This document shows, one piece after another, positions 28,212 through 35,871 of a stretch of DNA of 64,000 nucleotides; position 1 is the stretch's first letter; each line of letters begins with the position of its first letter. A program made the translations under genes and the position numbers. Below the pieces are notes generated by a model that was not told the DNA's origin, ran no database searches, and saw only the letters and a program-made list of their open reading frames with translations. The stretch is taken from the NCBI GenBank assembly GCA_020628165.1, contig JAHDFM010000003.1:107223-171222 (forward strand), written 5' to 3'. The DNA comes from Bdellovibrionales bacterium. GTDB lineage: Bacteria > Bdellovibrionota > Bdellovibrionia > Bdellovibrionales > UBA1609.

Positions 28212-28276
28212 AAAGTAGCCACTTTTTGACTTTCTCTTTTTCACTCAAACAGAAAGTAAAAAAGTGGCTACTTTTT
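28212..28276 (+). terminator. Long intrinsic terminator between 76-aa gene and ABC exporter
   Basis: AAAGTAGCCACTTTTT (28212-28227) pairs perfectly with AAAAAGTGGCTACTTT (28259-28274). Inside it ACTTTCT (28229-28235) pairs with AGAAAGT (28251-28257), giving about 23 bp in all, followed by a T run. It should stop most transcripts before the exporter gene unless read through. Confidence 0.8.
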
Positions 28277-28299
28277 ATAAATTAAAAGTAGGTGATAAA

Positions 28300-30624
28300 A
28301 TGAAATTATTAAGAAAAATAACAACAGCCAAGCTCAGTAGCGAGGAGATGATCAATCGCTATGTGAGCCAACCAGAGCAGTTGCCAGAGGAACTTAAAAA
28401 ACAATTCAATAATGAGAGCATACAGGTGTATTCCTATGTCGACTTTGACAACGCCTTTAACCTTTGTGGTGACTGGGTGATTCTCACAGAAACAAGTTTG
28501 CACTTTGCAAGTATGAACAGTGACGACACTTTCAAGTTAAAAACGGTCCCTCGAGATGAGATCAAATCGGTGAAAGAAGTCAGTGGCTTAAGTGCTAACC
28601 GTCTTGTGTTTTACGATTCAGACGAACAAGTATTGATAGTAGTTAGGTACTCCCATCGTCAAAACCGCTCTATGAGCTTGATTAAGTTTTTAGTGGAGCA
28701 GGAAAACGAGCTGGGAAAGCAGTTTCAGCTGAAACAAAAAAACAGCGATGAAACTTACCAACAAAAAGTACTCACGCCGATCAAAGAGGCTCAAGCATCT
28801 GTGGCTGGTAATCAGGCCGCCGTGGTTTGGCGACTTTTGGGCTACTTAAAGCCTTACAAAAAGCAAGTGGGGTTAGGACTGGTAGCCGCTGTACTGATGA
28901 CTATCATTAGTTTAATTCCGGCTTATTTAACTGGATACGTGATTGATGATTTGATCAAGCCGTACCAATCGGGGCGATTGACTCTATCTGAAGTCAAACA
29001 AATGACTTATGTCACCATTGCTGGGCTTATAGCGGTCTACTTATTTGTAGAACTGTTTGCTTGGTTGCGTTTAAAAACCATGTCCATCATGGGTGAGTGG
29101 GTGGCTAAAGATTTGCGCGATGAGGTTTACACTCATTTACACAAATTGAGCCTTAGTTTTTTCTCGAGCAAACAAACGGGAAGTTTGATCAGCCGAGTGG
29201 GCTCTGACACCGACCGCATATGGGACTTTGTCGCTTTTGGAATTGTAGAGATCACCACGTCTGTTTTAACTCTGATGGGTTTAGCCGTGGTTTTAATTTA
29301 CTTAGATTGGCCCCTTGGCTTGATCGTAGTGTTGCCGATTCCGTTTTTGTTATTGGCCATATATAAACACGGTCAAAACATGCAGAAGATGTTTTTGAAA
29401 GCGTGGAGAAAGTGGTCGGCTCTGACAGATTGTCTATCTGACACAATTCCTGGCGTGAAAGTTGTGAAGGCTTTCAACCGAGCAAAGGACGAAACGAATA
29501 AGTTTAACCAGAGAAATGCATCAGTAACCGGCGAGTTCAATAACATTCACGAGGTGTGGACCCGATTCTGGCCAGTTCTGATGTTGAGCATCCGTTTGGT
29601 GGTGATTTCAGTTTGGGTGTTTGGTGTGCCGCGGGTGATAGAGCATGTCACGCACTACAAAGAAACAGGTCTTACTAATGTGGGCCTAGCTCCAGGTGTG
29701 TTCATTGCTTTTGTGATTTACTTGCGCATGTACGTAAGACCTATTGAGGTGATCGGACAGCTGGCAAGAAACATCACGCGTGCGACCAGTTCGGCTCACC
29801 GAGTGTTTGAAGTGCTCGATACGGAACCAAACATCATTGAGGTCAAACAGCCGGTGAAGCTAGAGCCGATGAACGGGGCTGTGAAGTTCAAAGATGTGAG
29901 CTTTAGTTATGATGGTGTTAGAAAGATTTTGAAAGGTATCAGTTTTGATGTGAAACCGGGTGAAATGATTGGTCTTGTTGGGTCTTCCGGTGGCGGAAAA
30001 ACGACCATCACTAATTTGATGGCTAGGTTTTACGACATCGATAGTGGTTCCATCAGTATCGATGGTGTCGACATCAAGAACATAGAGATGGAGTCGCTGC
30101 GCAGTCAAATAGGTATGGTGTTGCAAGACCCTTATTTATTTCACGGAACGATCTTGGACAATATTCGTTACGCAAACCCTGAGGCCACTTTAGACAAAGT
30201 GGTAGAGGCGGCTAAAGCGGCCAACGCTCACGAGTTCATATGCAGATTCCCCCACGCATATGACACTATCGTAGGCGAACGCGGTCAGTCTTTGTCGGGC
30301 GGAGAAAGACAAAGGGTTTCTATAGCGCGAGCTATATTGAGAGACCCTAAGCTTTTGATTCTCGATGAGGCCACCAGTGCTGTGGACACCGAGACCGAAA
30401 GAAAAATCCAACAAGCTTTGGATAACTTGGTTTCAGGTCGCACAGTTTTTGCTATCGCGCACCGACTTTCAACTCTGCAGCAAGCAGATCGTCTGTTTGT
30501 TATCGACAAGGGGCAGTTGGTTGAAAAAGGCACGCACTCTGAGCTGGTGAAAAAAGAAAATGGGGTCTATGCAAAGCTTGTCAAAATGCAAGCAGACCTC
30601 AACGGCAATAAGATCAGTGTTTAG
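28300..30624 (+). CDS. ABC exporter with extra N-terminal PH-like domain
   Basis: 774-aa half-transporter (membrane and ATPase domains in one chain). The start at ATG 28300 is preferred over 28264, which lies inside the terminator hairpin; GTAGGTG precedes 28300. Residues 1 to about 150 form an extra soluble domain with beta-strand pattern (CGDWVILTETSLHFASM, NRLVFYDSDEQVLIVV) reminiscent of bacterial PH-like domains. Six membrane helices follow (about 180-460), then the ATPase: GLVGSSGGGKTTI, VLQDPYLF, LSGGERQRVSIARA, LLILDEATSAVD, AIAHRLST. The next gene encodes DUF1854, a domain known beside similar exporters in cyanophycin loci of other bacteria. No cyanophycin synthetase is in this window, so the substrate is unknown. 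Confidence 0.88.
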   Translation: MKLLRKITTAKLSSEEMINRYVSQPEQLPEELKKQFNNESIQVYSYVDFDNAFNLCGDWVILTETSLHFASMNSDDTFKLKTVPRDEIKSVKEVSGLSANRLVFYDSDEQVLIVVRYSHRQNRSMSLIKFLVEQENELGKQFQLKQKNSDETYQQKVLTPIKEAQASVAGNQAAVVWRLLGYLKPYKKQVGLGLVAAVLMTIISLIPAYLTGYVIDDLIKPYQSGRLTLSEVKQMTYVTIAGLIAVYLFVELFAWLRLKTMSIMGEWVAKDLRDEVYTHLHKLSLSFFSSKQTGSLISRVGSDTDRIWDFVAFGIVEITTSVLTLMGLAVVLIYLDWPLGLIVVLPIPFLLLAIYKHGQNMQKMFLKAWRKWSALTDCLSDTIPGVKVVKAFNRAKDETNKFNQRNASVTGEFNNIHEVWTRFWPVLMLSIRLVVISVWVFGVPRVIEHVTHYKETGLTNVGLAPGVFIAFVIYLRMYVRPIEVIGQLARNITRATSSAHRVFEVLDTEPNIIEVKQPVKLEPMNGAVKFKDVSFSYDGVRKILKGISFDVKPGEMIGLVGSSGGGKTTITNLMARFYDIDSGSISIDGVDIKNIEMESLRSQIGMVLQDPYLFHGTILDNIRYANPEATLDKVVEAAKAANAHEFICRFPHAYDTIVGERGQSLSGGERQRVSIARAILRDPKLLILDEATSAVDTETERKIQQALDNLVSGRTVFAIAHRLSTLQQADRLFVIDKGQLVEKGTHSELVKKENGVYAKLVKMQADLNGNKISV

Positions 30625-30641
30625 CCGTTAAAAAAATGAGC

Positions 30642-30677
30642 GCCCCCCAAGGTGATTGTTTGCAGATCACGGGGGGC
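30642..30677 (+). terminator. C7/G7 hairpin between exporter and DUF1854 gene
   Basis: GCCCCCC (30642-30648) pairs with GGGGGGC (30671-30677), with an inner GTGAT/ATCAC stem. No T run follows, so it is more likely a partial terminator, mRNA stabiliser or regulatory hairpin than a full stop. Confidence 0.55.
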
Positions 30678-30732
30678 TTATATGGACTTGATAAGGTGTC
30701 ATGGTCTTAACAATTTAAAAGGAAATAAAAAA

Positions 30733-31242
30733 ATGAATTTAAGTGCAGTAAAAAAAATAGAATCACTAGAGGAAGAGGAACAACAACACGTTTTGATCAA
30801 AAACCATGAAGATGGCCACTTGTTGCTTTACGACAAAGGTGACTACAAAAAAGTGGAGCTCAAACCTTGTTTTCCGTGGACAACGCCAAGCCGATACTTA
30901 GCCTTAGTGAATTCCGACGGAAAAGAATTAAAGTTCATAGATAAGTTAGATGAACTTGATGAGCCCTCACAAAAGGCCGTTCAACAAGCTTTGTATGAGG
31001 CTGGTTTTTGCTTTGAAGTGGTAAAGATTGACAAGATCGAAGAAGAGTTTGAGCTGCGTCGTTGGTGGGTGCAAACCAAACAAGGCCCAAGACAGTTTCA
31101 AACAAAGTTGATGGATTGGCCACGTATTTTGCCAAATGGTGAAATGCTCATCCAAGATCTTTACGGTGACCTTTTCCACATCAAAGATTTAAAAAATTCG
31201 AACTTAGATAAAAGGGGTTTATTAACTGCTTTTATTGATTAA
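30733..31242 (+). CDS. DUF1854 family protein
   Basis: 169 aa from ATG 30733 (AAGGAA 8 nt upstream). The longer open frame starts inside the preceding hairpin and is rejected. The sequence matches DUF1854: KKVELKPCFPWTTPSRY, LVNSDGKELKFIDKLDEL, a central KIDKIEEEFELRRWWVQT strand pair, RILPNGEMLIQDLYGDLFHI and DKRGLLTAFID. Soluble, no signal peptide. DUF1854 genes are usually next to an ABC exporter, as here, and in cyanophycin-making bacteria both are annotated as cyanophycin-associated. A shared job with the exporter is inference from that pairing. Confidence 0.82.
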   Translation: MNLSAVKKIESLEEEEQQHVLIKNHEDGHLLLYDKGDYKKVELKPCFPWTTPSRYLALVNSDGKELKFIDKLDELDEPSQKAVQQALYEAGFCFEVVKIDKIEEEFELRRWWVQTKQGPRQFQTKLMDWPRILPNGEMLIQDLYGDLFHIKDLKNSNLDKRGLLTAFID

Positions 31243-31249
31243 CTTGTTG

Positions 31250-31279
31250 ACGACTTCTCTTTTTTTTAGGGGGAGTCGT
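31250..31279 (+). terminator. Terminator after DUF1854 gene
   Basis: ACGACTTCTC (31250-31259) pairs with GGGGAGTCGT (31270-31279) through ten pairs including two G-T wobbles; the loop is T-rich. No long T tract follows the stem, so strength is uncertain. Confidence 0.5.
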
Positions 31280-31411
31280 ATTGCTTTTAAAAAACTTGAA
31301 CAGTCTTTATTTTTTTATGAGTTGCTTTCATTTAATATAAGTACTGTGTTTATAGTTTGGATATGTTAGCTAGTGTGTTTGTACGTTTTGAAAATTTAAA
31401 AATTATTTTGA

Positions 31412-31660
31412 TTATTGCAAGCGATGCGCTTTTTTCTTACTTTTGATGTGACAACTTGGGCAAGTGGACTCTTCAAAAACAACTTCGTCTGCAAAATCAG
31501 TGACATGGTAAAACTCAAGTTCAGTGCCGCATAAAATACAGCTGTTATATTCTTGAACCAGCTCAGAGCTTTTTGAACAATCAATATGTATATTGACCTT
31601 TTCTTCGGTGGAATTCATGGCATCGAGATCTAGAACGGGTCTGTCTTTTTTCTTTTCCAT
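31412..31660 (-). CDS. Small zinc-ribbon protein, unknown
   Basis: 82 aa from ATG 31660, with GGAGG 8 nt upstream; the TTG that would extend the frame by five codons overlaps that ribosome site. The first third is Lys/Asp-rich and probably disordered. The C-terminal half has two CxxC knuckles (SCILCGTE and TCPSCHIK) 24 residues apart, the layout of a zinc ribbon, and ends with a basic tail KKKAHRL. It could bind nucleic acid or protein. It stands alone on the minus strand. Confidence 0.7.
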   Translation of the reverse strand: MEKKKDRPVLDLDAMNSTEEKVNIHIDCSKSSELVQEYNSCILCGTELEFYHVTDFADEVVFEESTCPSCHIKSKKKAHRLQ

Positions 31661-31919
31661 TGATATGTCCTCCAAAGTTTCCTTGCTTAGTTAATAAACT
31701 TATCGGGGAGGGCTGTAAGAACTTTAAGGCCACTTCATAAAAAAGGTCTTTGGGAATGTAGATCTGGCCTTAGTTTCGAGGAATTTATTTCCTAAGTGCC
31801 CTATTTTGCAATGATTCGCTCTAAACGTTGTCACTAGCTGAGTGCTATAGAATGAATCAATTTAAGACTGAAAAAGCCTTTGTTGCAGTGCTTTTAGGGC
31901 AATCACATGGGGCATTAAA

Positions 31920-31948
31920 TTGACCTTAATTCGCCAATCAAGCATATT
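31920..31948 (+). promoter_or_regulatory. Sigma-70-type promoter, probably leaderless
   Basis: TTGACC (31920-31925), a 17-nt spacer and CATATT (31943-31948). A start point about 7 nt later would fall at 31955, two bases before the ATG at 31957. The gene has no Shine-Dalgarno sequence, which fits a leaderless mRNA. Confidence 0.6.
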
Positions 31949-31956
31949 AATGCACA

Positions 31957-32391
31957 ATGCTAGACGAAAGCCTTTACAACTATTACCTCAAAGAGGTCCT
32001 CGGAATCAGCAACTATATCTCAATGGATGGAGTTGACGAAACGGTTCCAGAAATTGAAACTGCTTTGAGTTATTCAGGGGATGTTATTTTTGTCACGGAA
32101 ACTGCGATGTCTTCTGACGAACAGCAATTGCTGCAAAATATAAGTAATGCCGTGAAAATTAAAAGCTTTCAACATTTGTTGGATGAAAATTTTGATTTGA
32201 CCCTTTGTAGAGATTGTAAAGTGGTTTGCTTCACAAAAGACAATTCAGCCAACCTTTACCAACCTGAACAATTTGATTCCAATGTGGTTTTTAAAAGTTC
32301 ATCATTGAGTCAAATGTTAGCGCCGACCAACCCATCAGACATTAAATCCAACAAACAAAACCTATGGGCTTGTTTGAAAAAAATATTTTGA
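31957..32391 (+). CDS. 144-aa protein, unknown
   Basis: Soluble protein without signal peptide or membrane segment. The middle has alternating strands and helices (SGDVIFVTETAMSSDEQQLL, CRDCKVVCFTK) that could be a small alpha/beta fold with one CxxC. No family recognised. There is no ribosome site; a good promoter ends 8 nt before the ATG, pointing to leaderless translation. The stop is 8 nt before the nfeD start, so the two may be cotranscribed. Confidence 0.6.
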   Translation: MLDESLYNYYLKEVLGISNYISMDGVDETVPEIETALSYSGDVIFVTETAMSSDEQQLLQNISNAVKIKSFQHLLDENFDLTLCRDCKVVCFTKDNSANLYQPEQFDSNVVFKSSSLSQMLAPTNPSDIKSNKQNLWACLKKIF

Positions 32392-32399
32392 GGATCATT

Positions 32400-33740
32400 A
32401 TGAAATCTCTTTTTATAATTGCTGTATTTTTAATTTCCAGCTTTGCTAACGGGCAAAGCCCAACAGATAAGTTGATTAAAGAAATGACCAAAAAAGTGCA
32501 AGAGAACACTCCTGTGGTTAAACCACAAAACAAATGCACGGTGGAATTAAAAATGGAAGGTGTCATTGGCTTATCAAACCAACAAAGACTCGTGACAGCC
32601 ACACGCCAAGCGAAAAAAAACAACTGTGATTCTATTTTGGTTTTAATAAATACGCCTGGCGGCAGCCTTGACACCACTCGTAGGATTGTGACCCAGATTT
32701 TAAACTCTGAAATTCCTGTTTTGTGTTTGGTGTACCCATCGGGCGCACATGCGGGGAGTGCAGGGGCGATCATCATGCAAGCTTGTCACGTTAACGGTGC
32801 GATGAAAGCCACAAATATCGGTGCAGCCACTCCGGTGAGTGGGGGTGGGCAAGATGTCGCCAAAGACTTGCGCAAGAAACTCCTCAACGACACCGTCAGT
32901 TGGTTGGAAGGGATCACTCGCCTTAGAAAACGCAACGTTGAGTTTTCAAAAGAAATTGTCACAGAAGCAAAAGCGGTTTCAGCTACTGATGCTCATAAAA
33001 TTAAGGCCATTGATTTTGTCGGTAACACCAAACAAGAGTTTTTATCCTTTGCTCATGGAAGAGAAGTGTTACTCAAAGACTCACAGCCAGGAACTGTGGC
33101 TGTCGGTTTATTAAAGCCAATCAATGAGGGCGTGAAAGAAAAAGCAATGGATTTATTGGCAGATCCACAACTGGCCTACATGATGTTTATGGCAAGCCTC
33201 GGCTTATTGTACTTTGAACTCACTCACCCTGGGATGATCGCGCCGGGTGTGGTCGGCGCTGTGGGCTTAGTGATTTCAATGGTGTCGTTGCACAAATTAG
33301 ATGTGCAGTGGGGTGCGCTTATTTTAATTTTATTGGGTCTTGCTTTTTTAGTGGCTGAAGCCTTTGTTCCCAGTTTTGGAATGTTAGGAATCGGCGGAGG
33401 AGTTTCGTTAGTGATAGGTAGTATCTTTTTATTTGATCAACAGGCGACAGGGCATTCTATTCCACTGACTATGATTTTACCCATCGCCATACTTTTTACG
33501 TTGATCAGTTTGTACATAGCAAGGCTTGCCTTGCGGTCGCGCAACAAAGCCATTGTGAATAACGAGAGTTTGATCACCAGTTCGCAAGGGGTGATTGTCG
33601 ATGTTAAAAACAACGGCGAAGTTTGGGCTTTGGTGATGGGAGAGCGCTGGCTTGCGATGAGTGATGACACTTTAAGTGTTGGCGACAAAGTACAAGTGCT
33701 CAAACAAAACAACTTAAAATTAACAGTTAAAAAAATATAA
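32400..33740 (+). CDS. nfeD: NfeD family membrane serine protease
   Basis: 446 aa from ATG 32400 (TGAGGA 5 nt upstream; the longer frame overlaps the previous gene). Signal peptide ends FANGQ. Then a ClpP-like protease domain with NTPGGSLDTTRRI, the GAHAGSAGA active-site block (Ser120), and GAATPVSGGGQDV. Four to five membrane helices follow (about 255-380, ELTHPGMIAPGVVGAVG is the NfeD signature). A C-terminal OB-fold domain ends in SVGDKVQVLKQNNLKLTVKK. Long-form NfeD proteins are encoded with a stomatin/slipin whose C-terminus they cleave; the slipin follows 12 nt later here. Confidence 0.92.
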   Translation: MKSLFIIAVFLISSFANGQSPTDKLIKEMTKKVQENTPVVKPQNKCTVELKMEGVIGLSNQQRLVTATRQAKKNNCDSILVLINTPGGSLDTTRRIVTQILNSEIPVLCLVYPSGAHAGSAGAIIMQACHVNGAMKATNIGAATPVSGGGQDVAKDLRKKLLNDTVSWLEGITRLRKRNVEFSKEIVTEAKAVSATDAHKIKAIDFVGNTKQEFLSFAHGREVLLKDSQPGTVAVGLLKPINEGVKEKAMDLLADPQLAYMMFMASLGLLYFELTHPGMIAPGVVGAVGLVISMVSLHKLDVQWGALILILLGLAFLVAEAFVPSFGMLGIGGGVSLVIGSIFLFDQQATGHSIPLTMILPIAILFTLISLYIARLALRSRNKAIVNNESLITSSQGVIVDVKNNGEVWALVMGERWLAMSDDTLSVGDKVQVLKQNNLKLTVKKI

Positions 33741-33752
33741 AAGGAGAAATTT

Positions 33753-34496
33753 ATGTTAGCGAGTTTAATTCCATTTATTGTATTTGGAGTGATCATTATC
33801 TTTTCGGTGTTCAAGATCTTGCCGGAATGGGAACGAGGAGTGATCTTACGATTTGGTCGTTTCAACAGTGTTAAAGGGCCTGGTTTCATCTTTTTGATTC
33901 CTGGGGTTGATAAACTCATTCGTATCGATACGCGAACAGTAACGATGGACATTCAACCACAAGATATTATCACTAAAGATAACGTCAGTATGAAAGTGAA
34001 TGCTGTGGTTTACTTTCGAGTGACATCCCCTCAAATGGCCATCACTCAAATTGAAGACTACTACTTTGCGACCTCACAATTAGCACAAACCACTTTGCGT
34101 TCGGTTTTAGGTCAGTATCAAATGGATGACTTGTTATCGAGTCGTGATAAGATCAACCAAGCTTTGCAGGAAATCCTAGATAAAGCCACTGAGCCATGGG
34201 GGATCAAAGTGTCACTTGTGGAAGTGAAGCACATCGACTTACCTAAAGAAATGCAAAGAGCTATGGCAAGGGAAGCTGAAGCCGAGCGTGAGCGCCGGGC
34301 TAAAGTCATTAACGCAGATGGTGAATTGCAGCGTTCTGAAACCTTGGCTAAGGCCTCGAATATGTTAGCCTCATCGCCATCAGCGCTGCAATTGGCCTAT
34401 TTACAGGCTTTAGGAGAGATCAGTGGTGAAGGCACAAATACTATAATCCTTCCTTTACCGCTTGATCTTGTGAAACCTTTTATGGAGAATAAATAA
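33753..34496 (+). CDS. Slipin (stomatin/SPFH family)
   Basis: 247 aa. One N-terminal membrane helix ([16 protein letters not shown]), then the SPFH/band-7 domain: [49 protein letters not shown] and a helical arm [15 protein letters not shown]. The C-terminal hydrophobic tail, [12 protein letters not shown], is the type of sequence cut by NfeD partners. It probably oligomerises at the inner face of the membrane and organises lipid or protein microdomains. AAGGAG lies 8 nt upstream. Second gene of the nfeD-slipin-SpoIID-like run. Confidence 0.92.
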   Translation: MLASLIPFIVFGVIIIFSVFKILPEWERGVILRFGRFNSVKGPGFIFLIPGVDKLIRIDTRTVTMDIQPQDIITKDNVSMKVNAVVYFRVTSPQMAITQIEDYYFATSQLAQTTLRSVLGQYQMDDLLSSRDKINQALQEILDKATEPWGIKVSLVEVKHIDLPKEMQRAMAREAEAERERRAKVINADGELQRSETLAKASNMLASSPSALQLAYLQALGEISGEGTNTIILPLPLDLVKPFMENK

Positions 34497-34502
34497 GGTT
34501 TT

Positions 34503-35642
34503 ATGAGATGTTTTTTGGTCATTTTTTTATTTTTTTCAAACTTTCTGGCCGCCGAAGAAATTGTGGCGGTCCGCTTGCAAACGTCCAAAGACTCTATTGA
34601 GTTAACGGGCAAAGGCATTGTTTGTTGCTCTAAAAAAATGACCCACAATTCTTTTGTAAGTGATGGTTATACTATCACTTACAAAAGAATTGATGGCCTT
34701 AGCTACTGGCAAGTTTCCGTAAAAGATGCTGACATCACTAAAATGTTCAAAGCCAAGCGTCTTTTTTTAACAGGCCCTAATATGTATGTGAACGGAGTGA
34801 AGGCTCCTCGTTACTTAGAGCTCTACGCTAAGAAAAAATCTTTTGATGTTATCGCACACTTAGGTTTAGAGGAGTACTTGCAAGGAGTGCTGCCCTCTGA
34901 AATGCCAGCCAGTTGGCACTTAGAAGCCTTAAAAGCTCAAGCCATTGCTTCAAGGTCTTACACTCTTGCCATGATTCGCCACCGAGCTAATAAGCACTTT
35001 AACTTAGAGTCAACTGTGAGCGACCAAGTTTACAATTTGAAAAAGATTTCGAGTTTCAGTCAAAGAATTAGAAAACGAGTTTTAAAAGCAATTCAAGACA
35101 CTAAAGGTTTGGTGTTACTAGGCGCAGACAAAGGAGTTTATAAAGCTTACTATCATGCCGACTGTGGTGGTCAAACAGAAGAACCTCATCAAGTTTGGCA
35201 ATACAACTCAAAAAATGGCACGGCCAAAGATCCTTACTGCCCATCACAGAGAAACTCTCGCTGGCAAGCGACCTTTTCTCACCAAAAGATCAATCAACTC
35301 ATGCGCAAAAAATTTGGTTATAATGAAGGCGAGGTTTTTGAAAATTTACTGGTTGTGAATAAGTCTCCTTCAGGGCGAGTGAAAGACGTCAAAGTAAAAT
35401 TTAAAAATAGTGAAAAAGTGATCTCAGCTCAAAAGATGCGTGAGCTTCTCGGTTACGACATTATGAAGAGCACTCTTTTTGAAATGAAGAATGTCGATAA
35501 TAAGCTTTTCATCAAAGGTAAGGGCAACGGACATGGTGTTGGGCTTTGTCAGTGGGGAGCTAAACACTGGGCTGATAAGGGGAGGTCTTACCGTGAGATT
35601 CTTAATCACTACTACCCGAATGCTATCATCAAACAGCTTTAA
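34503..35642 (+). CDS. SpoIID/LytB-type lytic transglycosylase
   Basis: 379 aa beginning 6 nt after the slipin stop. Short signal peptide (MRCFLVIFLFFSNFLAA). The SpoIID domain shows EEYLQGVLPSEMPASW, where Glu133 matches the catalytic glutamate of SpoIID lytic transglycosylases, then ALKAQAIASRSYTL, YHADCGGQTEEP with paired cysteines, KGKGNGHGVGLCQWGAKHWA and ILNHYYPNA. SpoIID cuts denuded peptidoglycan glycan strands; related LytB proteins enhance amidases. In a Gram-negative the role is probably septal or wall remodelling in the periplasm. Followed by a large GC-rich palindrome. Confidence 0.9.
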   Translation: MRCFLVIFLFFSNFLAAEEIVAVRLQTSKDSIELTGKGIVCCSKKMTHNSFVSDGYTITYKRIDGLSYWQVSVKDADITKMFKAKRLFLTGPNMYVNGVKAPRYLELYAKKKSFDVIAHLGLEEYLQGVLPSEMPASWHLEALKAQAIASRSYTLAMIRHRANKHFNLESTVSDQVYNLKKISSFSQRIRKRVLKAIQDTKGLVLLGADKGVYKAYYHADCGGQTEEPHQVWQYNSKNGTAKDPYCPSQRNSRWQATFSHQKINQLMRKKFGYNEGEVFENLLVVNKSPSGRVKDVKVKFKNSEKVISAQKMRELLGYDIMKSTLFEMKNVDNKLFIKGKGNGHGVGLCQWGAKHWADKGRSYREILNHYYPNAIIKQL

Positions 35643-35673
35643 CTCTCTTCCTCCCTTTATGTGCTAGGTACCC

Positions 35674-35789
35674 AATGAGCTGGAAGTCTTCCATCCCGTA
35701 CTCAGACAGCCGAGGGCAGCACCGCTCGGCCCCTGGCCGAGCAGCGCACCCCCGGAACTGCGTGCGGGATGGAAGACTTCCAGCTCATT
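35674..35789. repeat. 116-bp GC-rich imperfect palindrome
   Basis: The left arm starts AATGAGCTGGAAGTCTTCC (35674) and the right arm ends GGAAGACTTCCAGCTCATT (35789). Full arms are 27 nt (35674-35700 and 35763-35789) with one mismatch. The 62-nt centre is rich in G and C and contains a perfect hairpin, GCTCGGCC-CCT-GGCCGAGC (35724-35742). A competing CCGAG (35710-35714) could pair with the same CTCGG. It lies between two convergent genes but has no T run right after the stem on either strand, so a simple bidirectional terminator does not explain it. Confidence 0.85.
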
Positions 35790-35871
35790 TAGTATGTATT
35801 TTTTAAGGGCGAAAGAGGGGCGTTAAAGTTGCGTTAGTGGGGGGGGGCGTGTCTTTTGCTGTTTTGTTTTC

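Noticed and set aside
28264..28299. Upstream start for the ABC exporter
   Set aside because: The ATG at 28264 lies inside the right arm of a strong terminator hairpin; GTAGGTG precedes ATG 28300 instead.
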